A stretch of DNA of 64,000 nucleotides from an uncultured Tenacibaculum sp. (GCA_947501615.1 CANMWK010000017.1:23964-87963), one strand, 5' to 3'; counted from the stretch's first letter, positions 1-9,374 are shown. A program made the numbers and translations. Notes: generated by a model not told the origin, from the sequence alone.

Positions 1-300
1 TTTATCCACTAAAAAAGTATACGATTCTACTTTATCTGTCTTCACCTTTTTAATTAGGGTTTTATTAAGACCGATATTATCTTCATTTCTAGCTAAAATC
101 TTTCCTTGATCAATAACTTTATTATAAAAGTCTTTTAATTCTTGCTTTTGAAGAAAAGCATTAAAGTCTATATTTTCAACAATATAGTCTGATTTACTTT
201 CTAACTCTATACTTCTATCGTCATTACAATTATACCATGTACACATCGTGAAAAGACAAAATAATACTAATACAGTTCTTTTTAAGTTCAATTTTTTCAT
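1..300 (-). CDS. Exported protein, N-terminal 100 residues (cut by window edge)
   Basis: An open frame starts at an ATG complementary to 298-300 and runs off the left edge without a stop, so only the first 100 residues are visible. The N terminus (MKKLNLKRTVLVLFCLF) is a basic, hydrophobic signal peptide; a Cys at about residue 24 followed by NDD could be a lipid-attachment site, but the lipobox is not canonical. The rest is charged and Lys/Asn-rich with no motif I recognise. A good -7 promoter box lies 28-35 bases upstream. It resembles the many uncharacterised exported proteins of Flavobacteriaceae; I assign no function. Confidence 0.7.
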   Translation of the reverse strand, partial: MKKLNLKRTVLVLFCLFTMCTWYNCNDDRSIELESKSDYIVENIDFNAFLQKQELKDFYNKVIDQGKILARNEDNIGLNKTLIKKVKTDKVESYTFLVDK

Positions 301-327
301 TTTTTTCTTTTTAAAAATTTTCAAAAA

Positions 328-335
328 CAAAATTA
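328..335 (-). promoter_or_regulatory. -7 promoter box for the edge gene
   Basis: Read on the minus strand this is TAATTTTG, a full match to the Bacteroidota -7 consensus TAnnTTTG, 28 bases before the ATG of the edge gene. No clear -33 TTG is seen at the expected distance. Confidence 0.5.
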
Positions 336-356
336 TATGAAAGAAAACTTTAATAG

Positions 357-395
357 GTACGGGTCGCCCACACTTTTGGTGTGGGCGACCCGTAC
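357..395. repeat. Perfect 17-bp inverted repeat, GC-rich hairpin
   Basis: Arms 357-373 and 379-395 are exact reverse complements (GTACGGGTCGCCCACAC) around a 5-base loop. The arms are strongly GC-rich inside AT-rich DNA. A run of five T follows on the plus strand (396-400), which makes it look like a plus-strand terminator, yet the genes on both sides are on the minus strand. It may act as a bidirectional terminator or be a REP-like mobile palindrome. Confidence 0.75.
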
Positions 396-470
396 TTTTT
401 ATGTTAATAAACTATTCAAACACTAAAACTCTGTAATTCTTACCAGTGTACTACTTTAAATTAGTTTGTC

Positions 471-1256
471 TTATTTTTCAAAAGCTACTTCTACATCTAA
501 ATAATTCAGGTTTTTACTTAAATCTGCAATACTAGCATTAAACTCTATTCCTTTAAAATCGGAAAGAATTCTTACATCTTTATTACTTACACTCTTTATT
601 CTGTATGGAAAAACATAGCGTATTTTAAATTTAATCATACTTGAAAAAGGATTGTCATCTCCAGAATTTTTCTTCATTTCTTTTGAAGCTTCGTCAGATA
701 ATTTAGAAGTAAATTTAGTCTCTGTGTATTCAATATCTAACATATCTGTAATAGCAGGAAATTTATCGTCTTTCTTTTCTTCTGCTTCTGCTTTATCTTC
801 TTTTGCATTAATGTTACCTTTTGCTCCCAACTTTACAAAATCATCTAGATCTGCCAACCTCATTTTTTTTCCTACAGATTTTAAATCTTCTAAATTATCA
901 AAGTCATAATCAATTCGAACAATAGCTTTATGTGTTGTTGAATCTGCATCAATTGTGATTTTTAAATCTTCTAATTCTTTTAATCTCTTTTGTTCTTCTA
1001 ACGAAAGTTTAGCGATACTATCTTTTTTGTCTTCTAAAATTTTAGAAAAATCTATAACGGTATCTTTTAATTCATTCTCTTTCTTTTTTTTATTACTTGG
1101 CATTCCTGCTGTCATCTCTAACATTGCAGACATATCCATAATCATGCTATATTTTCCTCCTCCATCTTTGTTAAATCTTGTCTCCCATTCAACTTCACAA
1201 CTCGTCAAAAAAATTAGAGTCAGCACAATTAACAACGAATAAACAATTCTTTTCAT
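471..1256 (-). CDS. Charged lipoprotein of unknown function
   Basis: The 261-residue product has a type II signal peptide ending in LTSC, with Cys20 as the probable lipidated residue, followed by the acidic EVEWE that in this phylum favours export to the cell surface. The middle (about residues 55-110 and 150-165) is rich in Lys, Glu and Asp and likely helical or disordered. The C-terminal third (about 180-261) looks like alternating beta strands. No catalytic motif is visible. The gene stands alone, with a -7 box at 1282-1289 and a hairpin downstream. Function unknown; confidence is in its being a real exported lipoprotein. Confidence 0.8.
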   Translation of the reverse strand: MKRIVYSLLIVLTLIFLTSCEVEWETRFNKDGGGKYSMIMDMSAMLEMTAGMPSNKKKKENELKDTVIDFSKILEDKKDSIAKLSLEEQKRLKELEDLKITIDADSTTHKAIVRIDYDFDNLEDLKSVGKKMRLADLDDFVKLGAKGNINAKEDKAEAEEKKDDKFPAITDMLDIEYTETKFTSKLSDEASKEMKKNSGDDNPFSSMIKFKIRYVFPYRIKSVSNKDVRILSDFKGIEFNASIADLSKNLNYLDVEVAFEK

Positions 1257-1281
1257 AATATTATCTGTATTTAATTCATGT

Positions 1282-1289
1282 CAAAACTA
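1282..1289 (-). promoter_or_regulatory. -7 promoter box for the 471-1256 lipoprotein
   Basis: On the minus strand this reads TAGTTTTG, matching TAnnTTTG, 26 bases before the start codon. No clear -33 element is visible. Confidence 0.45.
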
Positions 1290-1407
1290 ATACTTTAACT
1301 AATTAATACTTTATTTATTCTTCTAAAATTTTAATTTCTTGATAATTATCAAGACACGATTGCACTGTGATATTTAATTTTATTGTATGATAAAAACACA
1401 GTAGATT

Positions 1408-1941
1408 ATGACTATATCACAACAACTTGATTTATTTTATCGTAAAAACAATTTACCAGAAAACGGAGGTGAAAATGAAGATTTTTTCTCTCTAAATTTT
1501 AAATATTTCTCTATAAAACTTCCGAATTCAAATTTTAGAAAAAAAGTAGTTTATATTCATGATATTCAACATGTATTATTTCAACAGGATACTACTTGGA
1601 AAGGAGAAGCTTACATTGCTGGTTGGGAAATTGCAACAAAAATTTGGAAACATTTTCCTATAAATATTATGAGTCTTTGGGCTATGGGATTTAGTTTTCT
1701 AATTCACCGTAAAGATGTTATTGAGGGATACAAAAAAGGATTACAGTATCATAGTTTAATTGGACACAATATAAGTAAAGAAGCAATTCTTAGTTTATCC
1801 TTGAAAGAAGTTGATCAATTACTTCTTAAAAAGACACCTGCAAAGTTTAACAGATTCGTATTTGGATTTTGGATTTTCTTAGCATTAATTATTTTCTCTT
1901 TTCCGTTACTCTTTGTTTTGGTAGTTTGGGGTATCATATAA
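1408..1941 (+). CDS. Coq4-like protein with C-terminal membrane anchor
   Basis: The 177-residue product has an HDxxH motif at residues 51-55 followed by a Gly-Glu-Ala-rich helix (KGEAYIAGWEI), the arrangement seen in the Coq4 family, whose members bind a metal through HDxxH and act in ubiquinone biosynthesis in other organisms. A hydrophobic stretch lies near residues 87-104 and a strong transmembrane segment near 152-175, so the protein probably sits on the inner membrane facing the cytoplasm. Flavobacteria use menaquinone, so a classical Coq4 role is unlikely; a related lipid- or quinone-binding role is inference. The gene stands alone between two minus-strand genes. Confidence 0.6.
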   Translation: MTISQQLDLFYRKNNLPENGGENEDFFSLNFKYFSIKLPNSNFRKKVVYIHDIQHVLFQQDTTWKGEAYIAGWEIATKIWKHFPINIMSLWAMGFSFLIHRKDVIEGYKKGLQYHSLIGHNISKEAILSLSLKEVDQLLLKKTPAKFNRFVFGFWIFLALIIFSFPLLFVLVVWGII

Positions 1942-2078
1942 AGGTGAGTTCGACATAAGTCATGACAATAATTACTAAAATCAAACGTTAGTCAAAATCG
2001 AGAATTAATTTTAATCATTTCACTTACAACGAATTAACACCATTTACTATTAAGCAGTGAATAATACTTTTTTTTATT

Positions 2079-2534
2079 TTAATCTTTATTTTTTTCTCTC
2101 CAAAACTTAATGATTCTTTTTACTCCAATATCTCCTTTAGGGCTGTAAGGAGCATATAAACTATCATCGTTTTTGGCTTTTTTCTGAGTATTTCCAAAAA
2201 TATCAATCAAGGTTAAGTTCATTTTATCACCATATAGAAATTTTGTTTGCTCATCTTTAGAAGGAGTAAAGTTTTTCTGTTTACTGACAAGCTCCCAATC
2301 TCCTTCATTTCTGAGCCAAAAAAGAGAATATGAATCAATAATTTGTGGTAATAATAATCTTGACTCAAAGTTTACTTCAGTGTATTGTTTTGGATGATTA
2401 CCAATAAAATCGAAAATCTCAATACAATGTCCTATGTCTAACTTAGACAAAACCCGAGCAAAAGCGTACTCATTAGTACCTAAATTAATGCTTAGAACAT
2501 CTCCTACTTCTAACTTAATTTTCTTTTTATTCAT
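2079..2534 (-). CDS. Imm26-like immunity family protein
   Basis: The 151-residue cytosolic protein has no signal peptide. Its N terminus (GDVLSINLGTNEYAFARVL, residues 12-30) fits the start of the Imm26 immunity domain, which typically reads GD-v-hydrophobic-G-x-ayaRvl, and the conserved drive toward a small beta barrel continues to about residue 130. In polymorphic-toxin systems such proteins neutralise a cognate toxin, but no toxin gene is visible next to it. It lies 65 bases downstream of a run of three SH3-domain lipoproteins on the same strand and could share their transcript. The family call rests on pattern recognition only. Confidence 0.55.
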   Translation of the reverse strand: MNKKKIKLEVGDVLSINLGTNEYAFARVLSKLDIGHCIEIFDFIGNHPKQYTEVNFESRLLLPQIIDSYSLFWLRNEGDWELVSKQKNFTPSKDEQTKFLYGDKMNLTLIDIFGNTQKKAKNDDSLYAPYSPKGDIGVKRIIKFWREKNKD

Positions 2535-2599
2535 ATTTAAACACTCTTATTACCAACCTTTCAACTGCAACAAAATGAAACCAAGAACTTAATTACCGA

Positions 2600-4378
2600 C
2601 TAGTTATGTTCATTATCCGTTTCGATATACTTCCATCCGTTTTGTTGAAATACTTTTAACGTATAATCTTGTTGTTTCCCGTTAGCATACTTGTTTATTA
2701 TAAAATTAATTGTATCCTGATTCTTCTTAATTTTTCTTAATCCTTCTGAAACATTCTTATCATGTATAAATCTTTTTTTACCTAAATTTTTTTCTCCTTT
2801 AGCAGGTAAATGATAGATCGAATTGTATTGCCCTTTTGATTTTATATAAAGCTCACTAAAATCATCACAGCCTGTTAATTCAACTTTATCACGAGAGCCC
2901 ATTGTATAACGCTTTGCTTGAATAAACTCAACCATACTTCCATTAGTTAATCGTAGAGATAAATTCATGCTTTCTAAAACAATGCCACCAAATAAAATAT
3001 AATCTTCTCCATTTAACTTTACACTAAGATAATTGGCCCAATTACAATAGGCTTCTCCTTTTTTTTGAGGTCTTTTATGTTTAGATTTTTCTAGAATAGT
3101 TACTTCAACTACCTTATCTAATTGAATACTTGATATTTCTTCTAATTCTTTATTATAGACCAAATGTTTTCCTGGTAAAACTATTCCTTTACGATAGGTA
3201 CTATTAAATACAACAGGAGCATTTAAATTCGCCAACCTGTAATCAATAGCTTCTTTTTGCTTTAAATAGCCATCAAAAACAAATCCCTTTTCAGGTGTAG
3301 CTCCATCTATTTTAACTTGAACCCATTCACCAACTATTATTTCTTCTTCATCATAGATTGTTTTTACGATATCTGTTCTACCTATTATATGTACTTTATC
3401 TCCATAATTAAATTTTCCTAGTATTTTTCCTTCAGGTTGCTTTCGATATACAAGTCCATTCTCAGCTGTATTATATTTATACTCATTAACGCTTATTAAC
3501 TCATAATTACTTGCATTCGGGAGAGAACTATTGGTTAATTGATATTCTTGAGATAAATAAGCATCTAACATAAAAGCTTTTTCTTTTGTATGGCGATTTA
3601 TCTCTACTTCTACCCATTCACCAGTTACCTTTCTTCCATTTACATATCTGGTTTTTTTCCAACCTGTTTTTCCTGTAATATGAACCCTTGTTCCATAAGG
3701 AATATTACCTAGCACATCTCCGTCTGGCTTATCTCGATATTCAAGTCCGTCTTCGGTTGCTACAAATTTATAATCACGTTCTTTAGATACCTGATAGTTA
3801 CTATTTATATCGTAATGATCTTTACCTACAACCACCGAATATGATAAGCTACCATTTCTAAGTTCTAATGAACTTTCCTGAACTCTAGATTTATCTAAAA
3901 CTCCTGAAGTATTAGGTTTAATTTCTTCAGTAGCAATACTAACTGTAGCCTCATATTTTACATTTTTTATTGCATCTTTTTGTGGGTAAATATAGGTATC
4001 TGGAGCAATGCCGTCTTTATCTCGTAATTCCTGTCCATCATTTTGATAATATAATATTACAGTTCTTTTAAATGAATCATTAAGGCTATTAAAAACCCCT
4101 AAAAAAGCAACCGCATCTAACAAGCTATCCCTATTAAAATCTACAACGACTATCTCTTGATTTTTGACTATTATCTTCTCTGCAACTGTCAAGGAATCAG
4201 TAAAAAGTTTTGAAATCTTTTGTTCAACTACCTTTTTTATACTATCATTTTTATCTAAATATTCTGTTACTTTAAGATCTTCTTTTTTGGTTTTACATTG
4301 GGAAATTGAAAGAGTAACTATACATAGTAAAGTATATTTCAAAACTAATCTCATCCTATTTTTTAGTTTACCATTCAT
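2600..4378 (-). CDS. SH3-domain lipoprotein, two SH3 repeats
   Basis: The 592-residue product has a signal peptide with lipobox SISQC (Cys28; starting at the second Met, 4354, would make this Cys20). Next comes a region with an acidic DFNRDSLLD loop (near residue 75) like a calcium-binding EF-hand/VCBS loop. Two bacterial SH3 repeats follow at roughly residues 203-275 and 297-372, each with the GLxYRxxPxGxxLG pattern and a GEWVxVxI strand. The C-terminal ~200 residues contain conserved YCxWANY and LTGCDD motifs. It is clearly paralogous to the gene just upstream (4400-5872), which has one SH3 repeat. Bacterial SH3 domains often bind peptidoglycan or peptides; the substrate here is unknown. 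Confidence 0.8.
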   Translation of the reverse strand: MNGKLKNRMRLVLKYTLLCIVTLSISQCKTKKEDLKVTEYLDKNDSIKKVVEQKISKLFTDSLTVAEKIIVKNQEIVVVDFNRDSLLDAVAFLGVFNSLNDSFKRTVILYYQNDGQELRDKDGIAPDTYIYPQKDAIKNVKYEATVSIATEEIKPNTSGVLDKSRVQESSLELRNGSLSYSVVVGKDHYDINSNYQVSKERDYKFVATEDGLEYRDKPDGDVLGNIPYGTRVHITGKTGWKKTRYVNGRKVTGEWVEVEINRHTKEKAFMLDAYLSQEYQLTNSSLPNASNYELISVNEYKYNTAENGLVYRKQPEGKILGKFNYGDKVHIIGRTDIVKTIYDEEEIIVGEWVQVKIDGATPEKGFVFDGYLKQKEAIDYRLANLNAPVVFNSTYRKGIVLPGKHLVYNKELEEISSIQLDKVVEVTILEKSKHKRPQKKGEAYCNWANYLSVKLNGEDYILFGGIVLESMNLSLRLTNGSMVEFIQAKRYTMGSRDKVELTGCDDFSELYIKSKGQYNSIYHLPAKGEKNLGKKRFIHDKNVSEGLRKIKKNQDTINFIINKYANGKQQDYTLKVFQQNGWKYIETDNEHN

Positions 4379-4399
4379 GACAACTACATTGTATTTTAT

Positions 4400-5872
4400 C
4401 TATTCTCTTTTTCTATCTGTTTCTACACAGAACCATGTATCGTTTTCTTTAAACACTTTTAATTTATACGAACCACTTCCCTCTTGAAAACTTTGTGATA
4501 CATGAAAGCGTATAGAATCTTCTTCTACTTCAATTTCTGAAACGCCTTCACTCATTCCTTCATCATGAATAAAAATTTTTCTAAAAGACTTATCGCTATC
4601 TGATTCTGGTGCATTGTAAAGAAAATCATATTTATTTTGAGATTTTATAAACGCAGTACTGTAATCATCACAACCTGTAAGTCCGTCTTCATCCGATGCT
4701 TCCACAGTTTGATTTTCTGCTAAAACAAAATGAATAATTTCTCCATTTGCTTGTTTTATTTCTTTGCTAGACGAAATAGATAGTACTTTATCACCAAATA
4801 AAATAACATGTTCTCTACCAACAATTACCTCTACATAATTTGCCCATTTACAATACGTATCATTTGGTAACAAAGGTCGTTTGTACTTTGTCTTATTTAC
4901 CATATAAACTTGAGCAATATCGTCTATTATTATCGTACTTTCTTCTTTTAGTTTTTTATTGAAAATTTTATACGAACCTGGTAAAATGAGTGATTTAACG
5001 CTATGCTTTTCAAACACAACAGGTGATGCCTTTATTAATTTTCTTCGATCTAAATCTGATTCATTTTTTAAAAAACCATCAAAAACAAAAGCTTTATCCA
5101 TAGTATCCTCATCTATAATAATCGCTACCCACTCACCTTCTATTTCTTTACCGTCATCATAAATTGTTTTTTTCATTCCTGTTCTACCTGTAATATGTAC
5201 TTCGGTAGCGTAAGGAAGTTTACCTAGTACCTTACCATCTGGACCATCTCTGTAAATAAGTCCACTTTCTGCAGCTACATATTTGTATAAATTTTCTTCA
5301 GTAACTTGATAATTTTCATTCGTGTCATAATTTTGTTCACTAACTAATGCACCATAAGATAGCTCATCATTTTCTACGGATAACGAACTTTTCTGAACTT
5401 CATTTTCATTTAAAACGCCAAAATCGTTGGGTATAATTTCTTCACATTCAATATAAGCGTCGTAAGTATCTCCTTTAGAAATTGCTTTTACAGGATACAC
5501 AAAAGAATCAGAAGAAACAGCATCTTTATATACCATTTTTTTTCCATCATTTATGTAATAAACTATGATGGTTTTGATAAAGGAATTATCTTCTGCATTA
5601 AAAATTCCTAAAAATGAAACTCCATCAAGTAAACCATCATTATTTGTATCCAACACAGATACATTTTGATTTTTAAGATACAGGTCTTGTGATGTTAATA
5701 ATACTTTTAGAAGATTCTCTTTGATATCTTTTTTAATCTGAGCAATAATCTTTTCTTCTTTATTGATACTATTTTCAGTTTTTTTGTCAGTACTTTCTGT
5801 CTTTTTTGTATCACAGCTCATCAAGACAAAAAAAACAGTAATGATTGCTACAATGTTATGTATTGTTTTCAT
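4400..5872 (-). CDS. SH3-domain lipoprotein, one SH3 repeat
   Basis: The 490-residue product has lipobox VLMSC with Cys20, an acidic spacer, and a DTNNDGLLD loop near residue 75 that fits a calcium-binding loop. One bacterial SH3 repeat lies at about residues 197-268 (GLIYRDGPDGKVLGKLP). The C-terminal region matches its downstream paralogue (2600-4378) through YCKWANY, the LTGCDD motif, the IHDEGMSEG segment and the terminal KLKVF strand. The genes are 21 bases apart, and the next paralogue upstream is 49 bases away, so they likely form an operon. The main difference from the downstream copy is the lack of a second SH3 repeat, suggesting domain gain or loss after duplication. Confidence 0.8.
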   Translation of the reverse strand: MKTIHNIVAIITVFFVLMSCDTKKTESTDKKTENSINKEEKIIAQIKKDIKENLLKVLLTSQDLYLKNQNVSVLDTNNDGLLDGVSFLGIFNAEDNSFIKTIIVYYINDGKKMVYKDAVSSDSFVYPVKAISKGDTYDAYIECEEIIPNDFGVLNENEVQKSSLSVENDELSYGALVSEQNYDTNENYQVTEENLYKYVAAESGLIYRDGPDGKVLGKLPYATEVHITGRTGMKKTIYDDGKEIEGEWVAIIIDEDTMDKAFVFDGFLKNESDLDRRKLIKASPVVFEKHSVKSLILPGSYKIFNKKLKEESTIIIDDIAQVYMVNKTKYKRPLLPNDTYCKWANYVEVIVGREHVILFGDKVLSISSSKEIKQANGEIIHFVLAENQTVEASDEDGLTGCDDYSTAFIKSQNKYDFLYNAPESDSDKSFRKIFIHDEGMSEGVSEIEVEEDSIRFHVSQSFQEGSGSYKLKVFKENDTWFCVETDRKRE

Positions 5873-5921
5873 AGATGCTATGCTAATTCCTTTTATTTTA
5901 TGTTTAGTGTATGTATAATTC

Positions 5922-7313
5922 TTAATATCCCGAAGTTTCTAAATCTAAAAATTTATAGACATCAAATTCGTGAATAGTATACTTAAAATCTGGTAGATTT
6001 AATTTTTGTGGAAATTCTGCTTCCTTATTCTCAAAACTTTTTGAAACCTTACTCAAAACAAGCTTCTTTTCTTCAAACTTAAATGTAAAATAGTAATACA
6101 GTCTTTCTCCTTCATATCCAGAATAACGAACATTCATTTCTAAGGCACCTTTCTCAAATTTGGAAACCCAAAATGGTTCAGGCCATTTAATTGAATAAAG
6201 TGTATCATATTTCTCATAATACCCAGGAGCAATGGTAGTGCTTTTATGGTATAGTTTATATTGATCTTTAGTTTTTGTTCCTAAAAGAATAATCGTAGTA
6301 ACTTTAAACTCCACTCTTTCTGAATCACGATCTTTAAACTCTTCATCAACAAAAAAATAAATCCCATCTTTTAGTGTATCATTATTAATATCACCAGTTT
6401 CACTACTAATAAGCACATGATTATCATCTATCCATTCTTCTAAGGGTAAAACCCTATCATCTGATGTTGCTATATTTTCTTTTCTAAAATTTGTATAATC
6501 TATGGTATATTCATCAGGAAAAGTACTTTGGGGTACATACTTATAAGTAATTGTACTTCCTTTTTTAAATAGCACCTCTTTATCAACATAAGTAATAACA
6601 GCACCACTATTTGTATAATCTTTTAAAATACCAGTAGATGGATTATAACTAAATTTAAATGGTCTATGATCTGTCTTGTTGTATGTTAACATCCCATTTT
6701 CATAGGAATAAGATTCTATTTTCACCTCCTGATTCTCCATAACAGCAGTAATAATGATATAATCTTTGGTAAACTCTAAATCATGACCTTTAGTAAAAGT
6801 CTCATCAATTACCATATTTTTTTCTTCATCATAAACAAAAAAACGTTTTCCAATAATATCTTGATGCGATAATTCTTGATTCGAATGCATATTTCTACTG
6901 ATCTCCTCAAGCTTACTTTCATCAGCGATAAATCCATCAAAAACATATGCAATACCTGAATGATATTCTGATGTAACACCTACCCATTCTCCGCTTATTG
7001 TTTTCCCTTCATCTTTAATTTGCTCAAAAACACCAGTATGTTTAACCACATTTACTTTTTCTCCAAAATCAAACTTTGCAATAATATCTCCGTTAGGTGC
7101 AGTTCTAAAATTAAGACCCGATGTAGCAATTACATACTTTATATTGTCTTCATTAGCATCAGAAGTTATTGTTTTATTATCTGGCTTAACTTCAATTGAG
7201 GTAACTTCTTTTTTTGTATTAGGTTCTACTTTTTTATACCCTCCAGACTCTGTCTTGCAGCTAAATGACAAAGTTAAGGTAATTACATATAGTATTTTTT
7301 TCATGATGTTCAT
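5922..7313 (-). CDS. SH3-domain lipoprotein, divergent member
   Basis: The 463-residue product has lipobox SFSC with Cys19 (a start at Met4, 7304, is equally possible). A Thr/Lys-rich spacer leads into one bacterial SH3 repeat at about residues 58-135 (GLNFRTAPNGDIIAKFDFG). After it the protein differs from its two neighbours: a region of lipocalin-like or beta-rich strands, then a DINNDTLKDG loop near residue 315 resembling a calcium-binding loop. It is the first gene of the three-gene run and is probably anchored in the outer membrane. Function unknown; the SH3 call is firm, the rest is descriptive. Confidence 0.78.
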   Translation of the reverse strand: MNIMKKILYVITLTLSFSCKTESGGYKKVEPNTKKEVTSIEVKPDNKTITSDANEDNIKYVIATSGLNFRTAPNGDIIAKFDFGEKVNVVKHTGVFEQIKDEGKTISGEWVGVTSEYHSGIAYVFDGFIADESKLEEISRNMHSNQELSHQDIIGKRFFVYDEEKNMVIDETFTKGHDLEFTKDYIIITAVMENQEVKIESYSYENGMLTYNKTDHRPFKFSYNPSTGILKDYTNSGAVITYVDKEVLFKKGSTITYKYVPQSTFPDEYTIDYTNFRKENIATSDDRVLPLEEWIDDNHVLISSETGDINNDTLKDGIYFFVDEEFKDRDSERVEFKVTTIILLGTKTKDQYKLYHKSTTIAPGYYEKYDTLYSIKWPEPFWVSKFEKGALEMNVRYSGYEGERLYYYFTFKFEEKKLVLSKVSKSFENKEAEFPQKLNLPDFKYTIHEFDVYKFLDLETSGY

Positions 7314-7453
7314 TTAAATATAAAATTTAATTGCATGATAATTTTAAGAGATAAAGATCAAATGTAATTGAATTACTCGCAATTTATTTTTACCAATGTA
7401 TATCCGCTTACTTTTCTTCTATTTTTTATAGCTATAACCCAATAAACGGTGTT

Positions 7454-7924
7454 TTATTCTCTTGTTTTAATTTTTATAGGCAATTCATATCGAGTTGTTA
7501 CTGGAATCCCTCTTTTTGTAGCTGGTAATAATGTGGGCATAGTAGTGATTATGGAGTCTAAAATCTCATACAACTCTGGTAAATTTTCCTCAAGATTATC
7601 TGAATCGTGAATATCTTTTATCTGCATTCTTCCAGTATTACTTATTTCCAAAACAACAGTAATAGTTTCTTGAATTGTTTCATCACTAGAAATATCAAAT
7701 GATTGCAAAGCTTTGCTAAATCGTTGCCTTATGTTCGTTCTAAAACAATTCGTTTTTGCCTTTTCTAATAATTGTTCACATTCTTTAAATGCTGGTGATA
7801 CATCTACTGTCGAAAAATCTACAATGGTATCTCTAGGCTGTAAGGAACTCTTATGACCTGAAATGTATTCACAAGAAACACAATTCAATATCAGCACAAT
7901 ACAAAATAAACTCCTAACAAACAT
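7454..7924 (-). CDS. Lipoprotein with TonB-C-like fold
   Basis: The 156-residue product has a lipoprotein signal peptide ending CVSC (Cys18). The mature part follows the flavobacterial pattern of TonB C-terminal-domain proteins: a VDVSPAFKECE start with a second Cys (TNCF), a helix, then a strand of the form tvVLEISNTGRMQIKDIHD, and a final PATKRGIPVTTRYELPIKI strand. The same pattern is visible at the C terminus of the M56 peptidase at 11598-13130. Such free TonB-C modules are common in this phylum; they may touch TonB-dependent receptors, but no partner is visible here. Confidence 0.65.
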   Translation of the reverse strand: MFVRSLFCIVLILNCVSCEYISGHKSSLQPRDTIVDFSTVDVSPAFKECEQLLEKAKTNCFRTNIRQRFSKALQSFDISSDETIQETITVVLEISNTGRMQIKDIHDSDNLEENLPELYEILDSIITTMPTLLPATKRGIPVTTRYELPIKIKTRE

Positions 7925-8102
7925 TCATTTAAACTTTATGTGAAATGTACAAATTTTACTTTTAGTAATCTACTACAATGTTTTTTACTGAAAAAAAAAG
8001 TGAAAAAGCCCACTTAATTCCTAATGTTTTTACTGCTAAAGCCTGTATTTGCTTCAGATACTTTTGTTGCAATCAAAAAATAATATAAAAATCAACTTTA
8101 TT

Positions 8103-9365
8103 ATGAAACTTAAATTTTCAAAACTTTTAGCATGTATATTTTTATGCGCTTCTTTATTTAATTGTAAAACTGTACTTATTAACAAAAATGACAAAACACC
8201 TCCAGAGCTAGCTATGGGAGCATTTACTCAAGGATTAGAAAATAAAGCTATTGCTAAATCTAATGCCATGCCTAGTAAAATGTTAGTCGCTTCCAATGAA
8301 AAGGTATTTTGGTTAGCAAATGCATCTGATAAAAGCGGACTTAAAAAACTAGAGATTGAAGTAGTTTCTGGTGGTCTTTTAAATTTTGACAATCGTTTAC
8401 TTCAAAAAGTAGAAAAAGAAAATGACACTAGTGCTACAGGGATTAGTAAAACCGGAATTCTAATTTCTGGAAAGTTACAATTTGACAGCCCTACATCGAA
8501 AGTCATTTTAAAATCTAAAGCTACAGATTGGGCTGGTAATGTAACTTTTACACCAACAGTAACTGTGGAAAGAATTCCTAAACCTGTAGCAAGATTATCT
8601 GCAAATACAACTAGGATTAATCGCGGACAAAGTGTAACACTAACTTACGAAACCCGTAACGCAAATCGTGTTTTTATAAATACTTCTCAATTAAATACAT
8701 TAAACGGACAAAAAACAGTGAATCCTTCAGTAACAACTGATTATATTTTAAAAGCTGAAAATGAAGTAGGTATTACGACAGACACTATAAGAATTCATGT
8801 TACCCAACCCCCTGCTGCACCAAGGATTAATTCTTTTACAGTAAACGACACTAGCGTAGAAAAAGGAGATCAAGTTACACTACGATGGAATACTTCTAAT
8901 ACAAATCAAGTGCAATTATTTCAAGATAATCGATTGGTACATACTACAAATTCTTCAGGTTCAAAACGTATACGATTACAAAGTATCGGAACAGTTAACT
9001 TTAAACTTGAAGCTTCTAACGGCACACAACAAGTAACAAAAAGAGTATCTGTTAGAGTAGATCCTGATACCAATTGTTTTTCTTATCCTTTTGCTGGTAA
9101 TTTCTCTGTTTTATTAAGAGATAGAACAAGAGTTTTATATCGTTATCCACCATCTAATTTATATCAAGGGCAACGTATTACTTCCGTAAAAAACCCATTT
9201 AATGTAGATGTTATATTACGTATTGGTACTCGTGAAACAAGAATCAATGCAGGGCAAACTACTAACTTTTTTAATGGTTTAGGTGTTGGTAGTGAATGGA
9301 GGCTATTAGTTCCGAATCCACAACCTACTTTTGTTAAAATAAATGTATGCACCGAACGTAATTAA
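8103..9365 (+). CDS. Lipoprotein with two Ig-like domains
   Basis: I place the start at 8103 because the residues there (MKLKFSKLLACIFLCASLFNC) form a proper lipoprotein signal peptide with Cys21; an in-frame ATG at 8049 would put 18 odd residues in front of it. The 420-residue product has an N-terminal domain with a hinted beta sandwich (to about residue 155), then two Ig-like domains (about 165-240 and 245-322) of the kind with INRGQSVTLTYET and VEKGDQVTLRWNT strands, and a C-terminal domain with two Cys. A 40-bp palindromic terminator lies just downstream. Probably surface-exposed; the ligand is unknown. Confidence 0.75.
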   Translation: MKLKFSKLLACIFLCASLFNCKTVLINKNDKTPPELAMGAFTQGLENKAIAKSNAMPSKMLVASNEKVFWLANASDKSGLKKLEIEVVSGGLLNFDNRLLQKVEKENDTSATGISKTGILISGKLQFDSPTSKVILKSKATDWAGNVTFTPTVTVERIPKPVARLSANTTRINRGQSVTLTYETRNANRVFINTSQLNTLNGQKTVNPSVTTDYILKAENEVGITTDTIRIHVTQPPAAPRINSFTVNDTSVEKGDQVTLRWNTSNTNQVQLFQDNRLVHTTNSSGSKRIRLQSIGTVNFKLEASNGTQQVTKRVSVRVDPDTNCFSYPFAGNFSVLLRDRTRVLYRYPPSNLYQGQRITSVKNPFNVDVILRIGTRETRINAGQTTNFFNGLGVGSEWRLLVPNPQPTFVKINVCTERN

Positions 9366-9374
9366 TTTAAAGCA

